Source of the DNA: Spodoptera frugiperda
Taxonomy: Eukaryota; Arthropoda; Insecta; Lepidoptera; Noctuidae
Assembly (NCBI RefSeq): GCF_023101765.2
Contig: NC_064225.1
Coordinates: forward strand, 1,302,001-1,366,000
DNA length: 64,000 nt
Reading direction: 5' to 3'
Part shown: positions 1 to 11,000 of the stretch, piece after piece
Numbering within the stretch: the stretch's first letter is position 1
Layout: the number at the start of each line of letters is the position of its first letter
The notes under the pieces: generated by a model
The model's input: the letters and a program-made list of their open reading frames with translations, nothing else
Told to the model about the DNA's origin: nothing
The model's database searches: none
Position numbers and translations under genes: made by a program

Positions 1-475
1 AATATTTACCAATTCTCTCTCCACTAAAGTTTATCGGGTCAGCTAGTAATAAATACAGCGAAAAATATTAGCCCAGTCTGTTTAATATAACGCTCGTAAG
101 TAAGGAACGCTGAGAGCCAATAAAGCAATATTTGAGGAGATGAAAAAAGAGCAAAAATGGTAAAAACTCAAGCAAACTTGGCTTTAGGCCAGGGAGTATA
201 AAAAGAAATTGCAAGTATACTGTCCTTCTGAATCAAGCATCTAGATTGTTTGGGAAACTGGTATGGTTGTAAATTAATGAGGCGTGGACTGAATGAGTCG
301 ATGCTATAAGATTCTTCCGTTTACAGTAATTGACAAAGGGACAACTGCCAAAATTAGTGTTTTACATAGTATAGAATAGAAGAGTCGACGAACGGCGATG
401 GCGACGACGAACGGACTGCGATCGATCATATAAGTGATGATTACATCTAGACATCCGCAATACCAGAGTTATTTG

Positions 476-625
476 TTTTCTGAAGGGAACCTGGATGTCT
501 TCAAGGCCCAATTGAATATGTTGCTTATGGAAAGACGTGTTTCATCGTAGGCCGTATCGTTGCTTACCATCAAGCGACATAGTGGCCAAACGTCGACTTA
601 TCAAATATAAGAGGGAGAGAGAGAA
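476..625 (+). mobile_element. LINE 3' stub, diverged
   Basis: The sequence from GGGAACCTGGATGTCTTCAA through TTGCTTATGGAAAGACG to ACCATCAAGCGACATAGTGG follows the LINE 3' end at 62930-63060 with several changes. It is a third, older copy of the same family. Confidence 0.65.
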
Positions 626-638
626 TATAATGTTGTAC

Positions 639-800
639 GGGGGGTAATTTATCCAATGACTTCTTTTGCCTCGGGCGAGGCATAAGGGAGTGTCAGACTC
701 TTACTGACTAATAACCACTCCGTTCCTACTCCTGCTTTTCGAACCGGAGCCCCGGTAAAACTGCTAGGTAGTCTACAGCTTCGAATCAGGCATCAGCCTT
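639..800 (+). repeat. Repeat B (about 150 bp, noctuid-type)
   Basis: Family pattern: GGGGGAAAATCATCCAATG, CTTGGGCGAGGCGAGAGGGA, TCTTACTGACTAAAAACCAC, CCCGTTCCTACTCCTGC, CCGGTAAACCCGCTAGGTAG and TCCGCAGCTCCGG. This copy is diverged at both ends. Confidence 0.65.
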
Positions 801-1097
801 ACTGGGCCCCACACTGTGATGGTCTGATGGCTTTTTGAGGCGCGTGCCTAACGTTACGCGCTGTACACACGATAATCTTTTAGATATGTGTACCATAATA
901 TGACGAAATACAATGCCAATTGATTTTTACCAAATTATGTGCGAATATAAAGTAGAAATTAATAGATAATAGACATAATATAAATAGAAAGCAATACGAG
1001 ACTTATAGTAAAGATTTCACAAATCAAAACACCCAATACCAATAGCATTTAGAAACCAGAACAATCGGATTACTAAGGTCTTAGTCTTGATTGCCTG

Positions 1098-1762
1098 GGA
1101 AAGTGATATTACATTTTCAGTACGGTACCCATAATACGAGTTTGCTTTACGTTGAACGAAAACGAAATGAGAGCGCGTTCAGCGCTGTGATTGTTTTTTT
1201 TTAAGGGCGAAAAATCATCCAGTGATTTTCGCGCTTTGGGCGAGGCGAAAGAGTGTGTCAGACTCTTACTGACTAAAAACCACCCCGTTGCTACTCCTGC
1301 TTTTCAAGCCGGGGCCCCGGTAAACCCGCTAGGTAGTCCGCAGCTCCGGAGGTAGTCCACAGTTCCGGATTTGACTGGTGCGAATAAATCAGTGCTGATC
1401 GCGCTCTTGTTTCGACGTAAAACCAACTTGTACTAAGGCTTCTAATTTACAAATTCTCTTCTACTGAGTCTACGTATGTAGTGAAGAATAACAAGCCCCA
1501 TGTTATGTATGTCCAACATATGTTTGTTAGTTAAAGTGATATAACATTTTCAGTACTACGAGTATGCTTTACGTTGAACAGCGCCGTGATTGGCTAGCGC
1601 GAATAAACCAACCAATCAGAGTGCAGAACGCGCTCTTGTTTCGACGTAAAACCAACTTGTACTAAGGCCTCTGATTTACAAATTCTCTTCTACTGAGTCT
1701 ATGTATGTGGTGGAGAATAACAAGCCTCATGTTATGTATGTCCAACATATGTTTGTTTGTTT
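1098..1762 (+). repeat. Tandem duplication of a promoter-like block, one copy interrupted
   Basis: Copy 1 (about 1098-1531) and copy 2 (1532-1762) share the same order of segments: AAGTGATATTACATTTTCAG, a GC-rich stretch with GTGATTG, GCGCTCTTGTTTCGACG, AACTTGTACTAAGG, and a stretch ending in CCAACATATGTTTGTT. Copy 1 holds an extra repeat B at 1194-1373. Copy 2 contains inverted CCAAT boxes (GATTGG and CCAATCAGAG near 1590-1620). The block lies about 300 bases upstream of the THAP start codon. Confidence 0.75.
1194..1373 (+). repeat. Repeat B inserted in duplicated block
   Basis: Full-length B copy. Comparison with the uninterrupted copy at 1532-1762 defines its edges, between GTGATTG and CTGGTGCG. 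The GGTAGTCC...CAGCTCCGG end is itself doubled. Confidence 0.7.
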
Positions 1763-1879
1763 ACAACGGTCCGGGACGAGTTTTCTAGGTCACCGATATT
1801 GTGTTTGTTACAACAAAGTGCGTCACTTCAAACATATCCAACTTCTTGATTGTTTTGACATGGTTTCATACATGGATAA

Positions 1880-2037
1880 AAGAAAGAGACTGGATTGGCC
1901 TTGTGGGCGGGCCACGCGTGCCGAGGGTGCGAACGAACGTGCATACCGTTGTCATAACGCTCAAATGTTCATACTTACCGGCTAGCAATCGCTGTCATGT
2001 TTTGACAGCGTACGTATCTCCGCAAAAATATTATATT
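1880..2037 (+). promoter_or_regulatory. CpG-rich stretch before the THAP start codon, possible promoter or 5' UTR
   Basis: The segment is clearly richer in G, C and CpG than its surroundings (GGGCGGGCCACGCGTGCCG near 1900). It directly precedes the ATG of the THAP remnant, and no repeat family seen elsewhere in the window covers it. This fits an insect gene 5' region, but no TATA box or initiator is decisive. Confidence 0.3.
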
Positions 2038-2939
2038 ATGCCGTCTTGCGCTATTATAACGTGTCGGAAAAGAAACCAGGTGTGTAGCATAGCACGAGAA
2101 GGAATTTCTTTTCACCGGTAAGTCCAAAAACATAAAAATACGTGTGATATTTGTAATTATAACATTAGTATTATGAAATTTATAGACAAAAACGATATAA
2201 TCGCAAGCAGACTAATAGTAATACATTGCTTGCGATAGATGAGTACAATCTTGCACTACGTGAGCAATCGCGCAATGTATGACGTCCATTGCGAGAGTCC
2301 CGAGTACCGAAACAAAAGCTCATTTCCACAAAATCTATGACATCGATAGTGTTGGGCAAATTTGTAATCAATGTCGATTGTTACTATGATACAGTCTATT
2401 ATAATCAATAGCACACTTTATAATTTAAATAATAAGTATTATTTATTACGACTAATTAGTAATATAGATTTTGAGTGAGTTTTATGTTTTTATTTTTTTA
2501 TAGAATGTGACATATGATTTATTTTAATATTATGTTTTAGGTTTCCAACAGATCCAGGTGTAACAAAATTGTGGATTGACACAACTGGTAGAATTTTTTT
2601 TTTTTCAAGTTCCACCACACAGATTAGAAACTGCGTATATTTTTATCTCCACCATATTTATACAGACATTGGTCTTAAAAACTAAGCTTATATAATAATT
2701 AATAGTATAATAAATTATGTAGCAAGTTACACGACCAGGTTTAAAACAATTGAAATGACAAGTGGTGGGATTCAGGAACCCAAACTAGGAAAACCTGTAC
2801 TATGGGCTCCTGGATTACTACTAAATGTAGCATATTTCGTTCGCAACATTTCGATGTTGATAATTACATAATAACAAAGTCAGGGAAAAGAAACTTAAAA
2901 TTAGGCGTTTATCCGCACAATATCGCAATGTGTAATTCA
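2038..2939 (+). pseudogene. THAP zinc-finger domain gene remnant, three exon pieces
   Basis: Piece 1 (2038-2117) starts MPSCAIITCRKR and ends GISFHR, giving the first two zinc-ligand cysteines (C4, C9), then a donor GTAAGT. Piece 2 (2541-2595) continues in frame as FPTDPGVTKLWID, the conserved FP motif and Trp of THAP domains. Piece 3 (2789-2939) opens with a WAP motif in the joining frame, but the end of the domain (SQHFDVDNYI, then KSGKRNL) lies in another frame, and Arg sits where the C of the CH ligand pair is expected (CGT versus TGT). A strong donor GTAAGT follows at 2940. THAP domains are DNA-binding C2CH modules of P-element transposases and of host regulators. The frameshift and lost ligand suggest decay. 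It could instead be a live gene with an assembly error or a shifted exon 3 boundary. Strand is opposite to dpr. Confidence 0.6.
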
Positions 2940-4136
2940 GTAAGTAAACTGATTTTATTTTAGAAAATTTTAAATTAGTCTCTTTAAATCAGTTTTTTTG
3001 TCTAAAAATGGCGATATTTAAAATATCATCTTTCGTAAATTTAAAAAATGAAATAATATAACCATGTTATTTCAATGTGTTCTGTACTTTATACAGATTA
3101 TTGTAAATGTGAGAGCCCTGTAATTAGCTAAATTAGACTAGTAGAATGCATTTGTGTCAGCTTAGAGTTGTCATGCTCACTCAAAGGTCTCACTGGCGGT
3201 GGCACGGGCATTGGATCGTTCGATTCCCTGCAACATGGTTGAGTTGGACGGTGCTGGTGTACGTGTCATGTTGGTGAACGAGCGCTGTCAACTGGGACTG
3301 GTCAGCTCCAGACTGTATTAATTTTGTTGTTCTTAAGGTTTTTTTCTATCGCTTTGACTGAATATTAGTTTTACATTGTTCTCACATAGTTCAAGCAATC
3401 GATGCAAAGAAAAGCAATGTTATCAAGAATTGTATTGTGAATCTAATTGAAAAAGATCGAAGAACAGATCTTCGATCTTCTCCATAGGAATCTACACTTT
3501 GGAACGAGCAAATAGCTTCACTAGAGGGCTGACCGACAGACAGACGTTATTAATATTATTATATTTGCTTTGACGTTCAAAAGTGCCTATGATTTATTTA
3601 TTTTTTACTGATTTTTAACTTATTGAGTATTAAAATTGGTTTTAAAATTCAGTTGTGTATTTTTTATTTATTTTACTTTTATTACTTGGTTTCTATTTCG
3701 CATGAATACAATTTCACAATATTCAACAATACTTGTAAAACAAAAACAAGATTACTTAAATTTTATCGATATCAACAATCGACCTTTGTCTCGCCCTAGT
3801 ATACATGAGTTTTTATGCGTGTTAGAGTGTACGTCAAATGCAGTCATTGCGTTTGTGTGACAACCAATAGCAAATTCGAGATTTAAATGTGTGTTATTTA
3901 TTTGTGGGGGTAATCCGCTCAGACATTGGTCTCTTGCTTGTAGTGAAATTAAAGGGTGGGAGAAACGGCGACACGCGTTCTGATACAAATCAGGAACTAT
4001 TTCATTTCTACTCTCTTTATATGTTCTGTGGTTTCATAACATGATGTTATGTTATTTTGTGACATCATTTTGTGTTATGTTAGGTACATTTTTATCTTAG
4101 TCAAGAGCCTTGCTGCTATAAGATACCGTTATATTT

Positions 4137-4570
4137 TGGTGTTACTGGATTTTGTCTTAGAAGTGAGATAGATGACACAATACAAAATGACTGCACTGTT
4201 GGCGCGATTGGCTGGGTAACTGGTTGCCGTGCAACGAGTAGCGGTTTCAATTCCCGCACGGAGCAACACTTTGTGTGATCCACAAATTGTTTAATTTCAC
4301 TAGGATTTTCTCTTGAATCCTGGGTGCGTTTACAAACATACAAGTTCACATGCACATTACATCAAGACCCGTAATGACAATTTGTTGTTCGCACGGTTGC
4401 TCCGAGCGGGAATCGAACCCGCGACACGTTGCACGGAAGCCAGTTGCCCAGCCAACCGTGCCATGCCATTTTGTGTTGTGGCATGACAAAATCCAGTAAC
4501 ACCAGGATAGGCAGTAATCGAACCCGCTACACTTTGAACGGCAGCCAGTTGCCTAGCCACCGCGCCAATT
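4137..4570. repeat. Repeat D tRNA-headed SINEs in a foldback
   Basis: A forward D head (4188-4293, GGCTGGGTAACTGGTTGCCG) is followed by a reverse D body and head (4294-4465, GGGAATCGAACCCGCGAC) and another reverse head (4505-4568). The outer arms GTGTTACTGGATTTTGTC (4138-4155) and GACAAAATCCAGTAACAC (4486-4503) are perfect inverses. Confidence 0.68.
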
Positions 4571-4640
4571 GTGTAGTCAGTCAGTGGTCAAACGCATTCT
4601 GTATTAATAATTTTATTATAACTTTCGTGAGACATACTAA

Positions 4641-4700
4641 ATTAATTATTATGTTATCGGCTTACTCACGTAATTATTTGACGAAGAACTCGACTAGTTT
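4641..4700 (+). repeat. 60-base dispersed repeat (GTTATCGGCTTACTCACG)
   Basis: ATTATTATGTTATCGGCTTA, then CTCACGTAATTATTTGACGA and GAACTCGACTAGTTTC recur at 52144-52202. A reverse relative with ACGTGAGTAAACCG lies near 42105. Confidence 0.65.
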
Positions 4701-4898
4701 CAAGCCATGCTAGAGGCTCATATTCATGAGCAGCATTCCGCGACACACGACTCGTTACCGTTAACGAGTCAACATCGTCGTGCGCCGAATAGTGCGCGTG
4801 ATTCCAGGCAGAGGGCGCGATGGGCGCGAAATTCGAGTCGCCAGTAGCAGCGTGACAATCGCATTCTGTATTCTAAGAATATGTTTTAGATAACTTAC

Positions 4899-5077
4899 CA
4901 TTAAAAATATGGACGTATATACTAGCAGGAACAGCGTTGTTCGGCACACAGGTGTAGTTGCCCGCATGCGAGACGCTTGCTGCGGGTATCAGCAGATCGG
5001 ATAGTCTCTGTACAGGATCCGTGGTGACGTTGATACCTCGTTCCACGTCGTAGTTTATCATTCTGCTGTTGTGGTAC
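4899..5077 (-). CDS. dpr13: dpr exon 6: rest of Ig domain 2
   Basis: Encodes residues 202-260, from YHNSRMINYD to VPASIYVHIFN, with the second Ig2 cysteine C244 in GNYTC and sequons at INVTT and GNYTC. The acceptor is TTGTCCTCAG and the donor ATG/GTAAGTTA. It finishes with one base of a Gly codon, so at least one further exon carrying the C-terminal tail is needed. I found no convincing candidate between 1 and 4898. Confidence 0.9.
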
Positions 5078-8000
5078 CTGAGGACAATAGAGAAGGATTT
5101 TTAGTTATATTTTTTTTAAGAAGCAACGTCTCGCCTTTTATCCCTGATGAGATAGGTACGAGTACACAATACGGCACGTAATGCCGCTGTACCATTGTAC
5201 AGCGGCATTACAATGTGTTTACATTTAAACACATTACACGAAAACCAATAATAATTTGCCCGACTCGGGAATCCAACCCGAGTCTTCTTGTGTGGCAGTC
5301 GCATTTGCGTCCACTCGACCAACGAGGCACTCATCATTTTTTACCGGGCTTATAGTGACCAGATTGGCGATATCTATACATAGTATAAAACAAAGTCGCC
5401 CATTTTGTCTGTAGTCCCTTCGTATGCATAAAACTTTAAAACTACGCAACGGATTTTGATGCGGTTTTCACTAATAGAAAGAGTATTTTCTCCGACAGGT
5501 TTTTATATATAATTGAAATACATTGAAACTATATTAGCTGAGTTATAGCGATTTATGTCCAAGAAGTCAGAAAAAAAATCTAATTGAAGATTGTATTTGT
5601 GCGTGCGCCGCTTATACCGTTGGATACAAGTAAGAACAATGTATAGCAAAAACATTGGTCTTTATTAGTTCTACAAAAAAGTCCGCGATGACATATATCC
5701 AGCTTTTTTATTTAAGTCACAAAAACTACTTTTCTGTATTAAAAAAACATTTAATTCGTTGGGTGATGTTTAACTGGTGATATAACCAATAATACATATA
5801 TCCTTATCATAATAAGTAAGTTCATCATCACGAGCATTTAATTTAGATTATTTTTGCAGTTTACAGTGTGTTATTTAGACATATAGTTTAGGAGATATCA
5901 CGATATTAGTATTGCGGCACGGTACGGGCCGGCCGCGGCGGCGGGGGCAGCGTCCCTATAAATAGCGCGTCGGCGGCAGCGGCTCCCCATTAGCACTTTG
6001 AAATTGAAAAAAAAACAAAAAATATAAAAAACGGTACATAAAAAATAAATAATATTAAAAAGTAGGTACTACGACTTTGATCTATACATATAAGACAAAA
6101 AAAAATCTGTACATTACTTAAATATTTTTTCCAAAAACTGATAGGGGGGGCGATCAAAGAAGAGTCACAGAAACCAAAAAACATTTTAATATTTTAAACG
6201 CGGTTAAGGGAAAGAGAAGTTATTGTGAATTGAAAATTAGTATCCAATATGTGTTGGTGCGTTGACTGTATTTGTCGAAGTAGCGGGATACACGCAAACG
6301 AAGTTGCGCGGGTCAGCTAGTATTAAGGCGCTGTGCATAGTCAAAATAGGATTGATTCAACAGTTTTTTTGCCCAATGTTTACATGTTAGAGCAACAAAA
6401 AAAATATATGTTAATCTTGATCATTTTTATGAATGGACCACCTTCTCCAAAACACGATTTCTATTAATTTTCTCGATAGAAAAAAATCATAAACTAACCA
6501 TTTAAATTGAAATTCTAGCCATTGTAACTATATTATTTATGAACATATCTTAATAAAATTAATAACAGTGACGTAATTTAAAATAATAAAGGGATCTGCC
6601 TTATTTATTTGTCGATTGAAATGAGATATTTGTAAGAATTAATATAATTCATGATAAATAACTCAGAACGAATCGAACAAAACGTCGTCCGATCATGACA
6701 TCTATTCGTTTCTCTTTCATTCCTACGCGGACCGGCAGTGACCGCTGAGGCGCGCTGCTTGGTGGACCTATGTCAGTTTGTGTCAATCGCCGCTCAGAAA
6801 ATAATCATTCACTAACATATATTTTTGCTGTTTGTAATATTTTATTTTGTAATTAGCTTTTTCTAAGTTGGGTTGTCAGTATATTTTTTTGTACGAAATC
6901 GATTTGAATTATAAGTTGTGTAAATACAATTAATTTTTTCATATACTACATATTACCGCGTAGCATGGTGCAGATGACACATTCAGTAACGTTCCGTACC
7001 ATTCTTGAAAGGAGAAGGGGACTTTTGGGTCCAGCAGTTAACTAGTTGAAATGTATATTAAAAAAACCGTAATTTTTTTCTAAGGGAAATCACAAAATAT
7101 GGTACCTTGTTTCTATCTGGGAAGCGAGAAAACTTAAATTAAGTTATCAAACATTTATGATTATTTAATCATTTATGTATAACGTACTCTGTGATTTAAA
7201 CTTCTTACAACACTCCTGTCTGATATCAGTCATATACCGATTGACAGATGACACTCGTTCATTGTGTTTCGTTCTGAGTGCGCACGTATTTTCCATGTTT
7301 TATTGTTTAACCCCACGACCTCGGCTTTATAAAGGACTTTTGACGGATCTTGCATTTCTAAATTACCTGACTCTCTATTTTGGACAACTGTTTAAGCCTA
7401 TCAATTGGATATTGACGACATGGATCGCTGTGTAAATTGTACAATTGCGACTGGTCGCAGTAACTCTATTGGCAGAAGAGTCTTGGAATTATTAGTTATT
7501 CGTCAGTGGCGTGCATCTCAGCCTGTATAATATGGTATCTCAGTTGGGAAAGATACCAAGAAAATATACCCCGACCCCCTACCCAATTCTTAGATGACAT
7601 TCTCCTAATTATTGAAGATGAATAATACATATTTTATACTAATATTGGTGTTTTATTTATATATCCTCCTGTCCCTTTTTTAGTTTTTAAAAGATTAGTG
7701 CCTACTGCGTCTGAGGGCCTATGCACACCACGTTTTTTAAAAGCGCCGTCGACGCGCGTTTGTAGCGACACAGACGCGATACGTAACACCATAGACGTGT
7801 TTAGTGATGAGATGTACTGCTATGATGGATATGGATAGGAAGTCGATGATTTTTTTAATAGAAAACAAATATTGTGCGTAGTTCAATTTTTATTTTTAAA
7901 AAACCCTTAATTATGTTGATGAAACAACGGAACATTATAAGATGGGTTAAAAAGTTGCTAAGAAAAATTATTTACTTTTTATTCGTCCAAACTCATATTA

Positions 8001-11000
8001 TTATCTGAGTCAGGATCATCTGAATCTGTATCTGTATATTGACATTATATACACGCAGATAAACTGCACAACTAAACAACACACTTTAATAACAAAATTA
8101 AAGAGAATTCAATGTATGCTGCGAGTATCGATAGCGATAAAAAAAATCTTTCTAATGTCCATCCCTAATCATGTGGTACTGAGAGACGTCAACGACATAC
8201 AGGCAACTGTCACTAGCGCAAAAACTATAGTAGTAGTAAGTTTGTGTAAATTATTGTTCGATTTCGGTTTTAGTCATAAATAAACTAATAAAAAAAATAA
8301 ATAAAAATAAAATAAAAATGTATACAACATAATATCGAAAAAATAAGAAAACAAAAACTAATACGAGTAATGAGATTCGATCTTAAGGATCACGGAACGC
8401 GAATCTAGACAGCAACGCACTGGGCCACTCGTCCATGAAACTATAGTAGCGAAATTACGCACCTAAATAAAATGGAATACGCGTATCAATGACATTTGCA
8501 CGGTGCACCCCTCAGTACACGAGACCCACTTCACCTGCTTCACCCCCTCAAATACATAAAAGTTGTCTATTCACCGCGCCTTAAATAAGGGCCAAATTAA
8601 AAATACCCTTAACCGACGAGCATGTATGATAAGACTGATGACTGTTGATGAAGCAAAAGAGGTGTGTAAGATTCGTAGTAATTGACGTTCCATTGTCTCT
8701 GCCTGCCACGGTACTATTATTATTAACACAAAATGATTATTATTTACTAGATAATTCCATAATTGTATCGCCTTCAGTTTGTTTATATTCACTGTTAGAT
8801 TTTCAACCTTTTGTAAATGTCGTCACTCTACTTAGCTAGTACGATCAAACGCAACCTTATATTCTGTAGCCAATTTTTTGTATCAATCAATCAAAAAATA
8901 CTCCAATTATATTTATCCCCGGTAAACATAGATCCAAAATAATAGCAACTACTTTCCTTTCAAACAATAAAAGGCAGAAAGGCGAAAAAAGTCACAAGGT
9001 ACTTTGTTCCTTAACTGCCATATCACGCGTGGAAAAAACATACCTTTAACAATCATCATTTTCTTTGAATACCTATACCGAGACTATAAGGAAAACATAA
9101 TACAGTTATTTAACGAAAACAATACGCCTCGAGCCATTCTATAAACCATTTTAATTAATAAAAGATGAAAATCAAAATGGCCCCTTTGAAATCAAGCTGA
9201 CAACAGACTAAACAAACAATGTTAGAACAAAAACAGAAGTCGATTCTACTAAAACATTTTATTAGAGAAGTAAACAACTCGCTACAAATAGGCGATCCAT
9301 CTTAGTTCTGTTGATTTTATTAAAAAATAAACGTATTGACAATCTGCTGTGATTGGTATTGAAATACTGGGTGGCTAATAAACAATGCTTTTGTATTTAT
9401 TGGATTTGTTTTCGCCTCAAGGTTAAAGTGAAAGTTTCTTCATTACTGAATCAATAACATGGTACCTATTTATAGACCTTCTGAAGAAATTGTCTTTATT
9501 CTAAACGGGGAAAAAACATTCAATGGCTTTTCCCGTCTTGGGCGAGGCAAGAGGGAGTGTTAGACTCTTACTGACTAAAAACCACCCCGTTCCTACTCCT
9601 GCTTTCGCGACGGAGCCTTGCTAACCCACTAGGCAGTCCACAACTCCAGCTAAGACGTGCTTATCATCTGCGTACATGATAATTATAGAATTTTCTACTA
9701 ATGTCAATTTAGTCCCATTCTAGTACGGGTTTTGTATATTGATTATTCTCTAGTATGTTTTAACCCCTTTAAGCATGGTAGAGGGTGACATTATTGATAA
9801 TCGTTGACTCGATTATAGACGATTAATACGAGAATACCCAAAAATATTTTGTATGGTAGAGGGCGACACCATCGTTAATTGCCGACTCCATTATACACGA
9901 TCAACGAAAACCCTCGAGCAATTGAACTGGAAAGCTCTTACTGCAGTCAAACTATGTCTCGTACTACAACAATTGATTAAACAAATAAAACCCTAACATA
10001 TTCTCTCAACAAAAACTAGACCTAACACAACAAACGCTAAAGAAATACATAAATCGTGAATCATTACCAGTCTAAGAGAAAATGTGCCTACCAGCCAATT
10101 GGGCCATTTGTCTAGCTATGTAAGAAACTGTTAGATTCAAGCCTAACTGTTGCCAAGTCTTACTGCCAAACTGTATTTGCTGAACAAATTAAATTGATGG
10201 AGATGTCTTCGTTTGAGCTTGAGCTTCAGTCGCGTTTGCGTTACAAGAAATATTGTAGTTTGTATTTTTGGTTGTCTGTGTGAACTTATGTTTTAGAATT
10301 ATTTGGGGGTATACTTTCTAAATATAAATATATAAAAATCAATTGCTGTTCATTAGAACGATTGGACCCACAGTTGGACCGAATTAGCACGTGTAGGTGC
10401 ACATGGAAGTCCAGAGAAGGTTTAAGCGGTGAGAAAAATTATAAGTATATGAGGTGGTACGTAGTTTGCCGAGCCAGTTATCAGTTCCGAAATATTGTAC
10501 CTGATTCAAAAACCCATGCTATATGTTTTGTTCAGAATTAAGTACATTGTTTTTATGGGATAACAGGCAAAGGAACATGCGAATCACCTAATGGTAAACG
10601 TTAAGCGCCGCCCATGAACACCTGAAACATTAGAGGAGTTTCGGGGTAGGCAGAGGTGCACATTACGGCATGCAATGCCGCTATACAATGTACACCCGCT
10701 TTCCACCATTTTTGACATTAGTCCCATGTAAAAGGGGTGAACCCATCGCCATATACCTGGCACAATTCTAGACTCCATGCTACTAAAGAGAAATTTTCGA
10801 AAAACCGAATAAGTACTATAATACATTGCTCGACCCGGGTATCAAAACCTAAGAAAGTATTTAACTTCTACTAAAAACTACAGTGAGAAAAATAAACGAG
10901 AGACTAAAAAAAAAAACATAAAACATCTCATCCAAAGATGTGTGTCAGAAAGGTTGCAGCTTGACACATTTTTAAAAACTGGACCAGTTTTAAAAGAACA

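Larger units (their letters stand above)
1..4898. other. Last visible dpr intron (intron 6), open to the left
   Basis: It contains a LINE stub (476-625), repeat B copies, the duplicated block, the THAP remnant, an AT-rich stretch without recognisable features (2940-3480), a G-type repeat (3488-3600), and the D-type foldback cluster (4137-4570). The stretch 3600-4130 holds nothing I can name. Confidence 0.6.

Noticed and set aside
4761..4967. Minus-strand frame just downstream of exon 6 as the dpr C-terminal exon
   Set aside because: It is an alternative frame overlapping exon 6 and would ignore the strong donor GTAAGTT at 4898.
7730..7830. GC-rich patch with GCGCCGTCGACGCGCG as a possible promoter or transposon end
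   Set aside because: No TATA box, coding start or matching inverted end could be found nearby.
8380..8450. tRNA-like segment around ATGAGATTCGATCTTAAGG and GGGCCACTCGTCC
   Set aside because: Weak resemblance to a reverse SINE head only; boxes are imperfect and no second copy was found.
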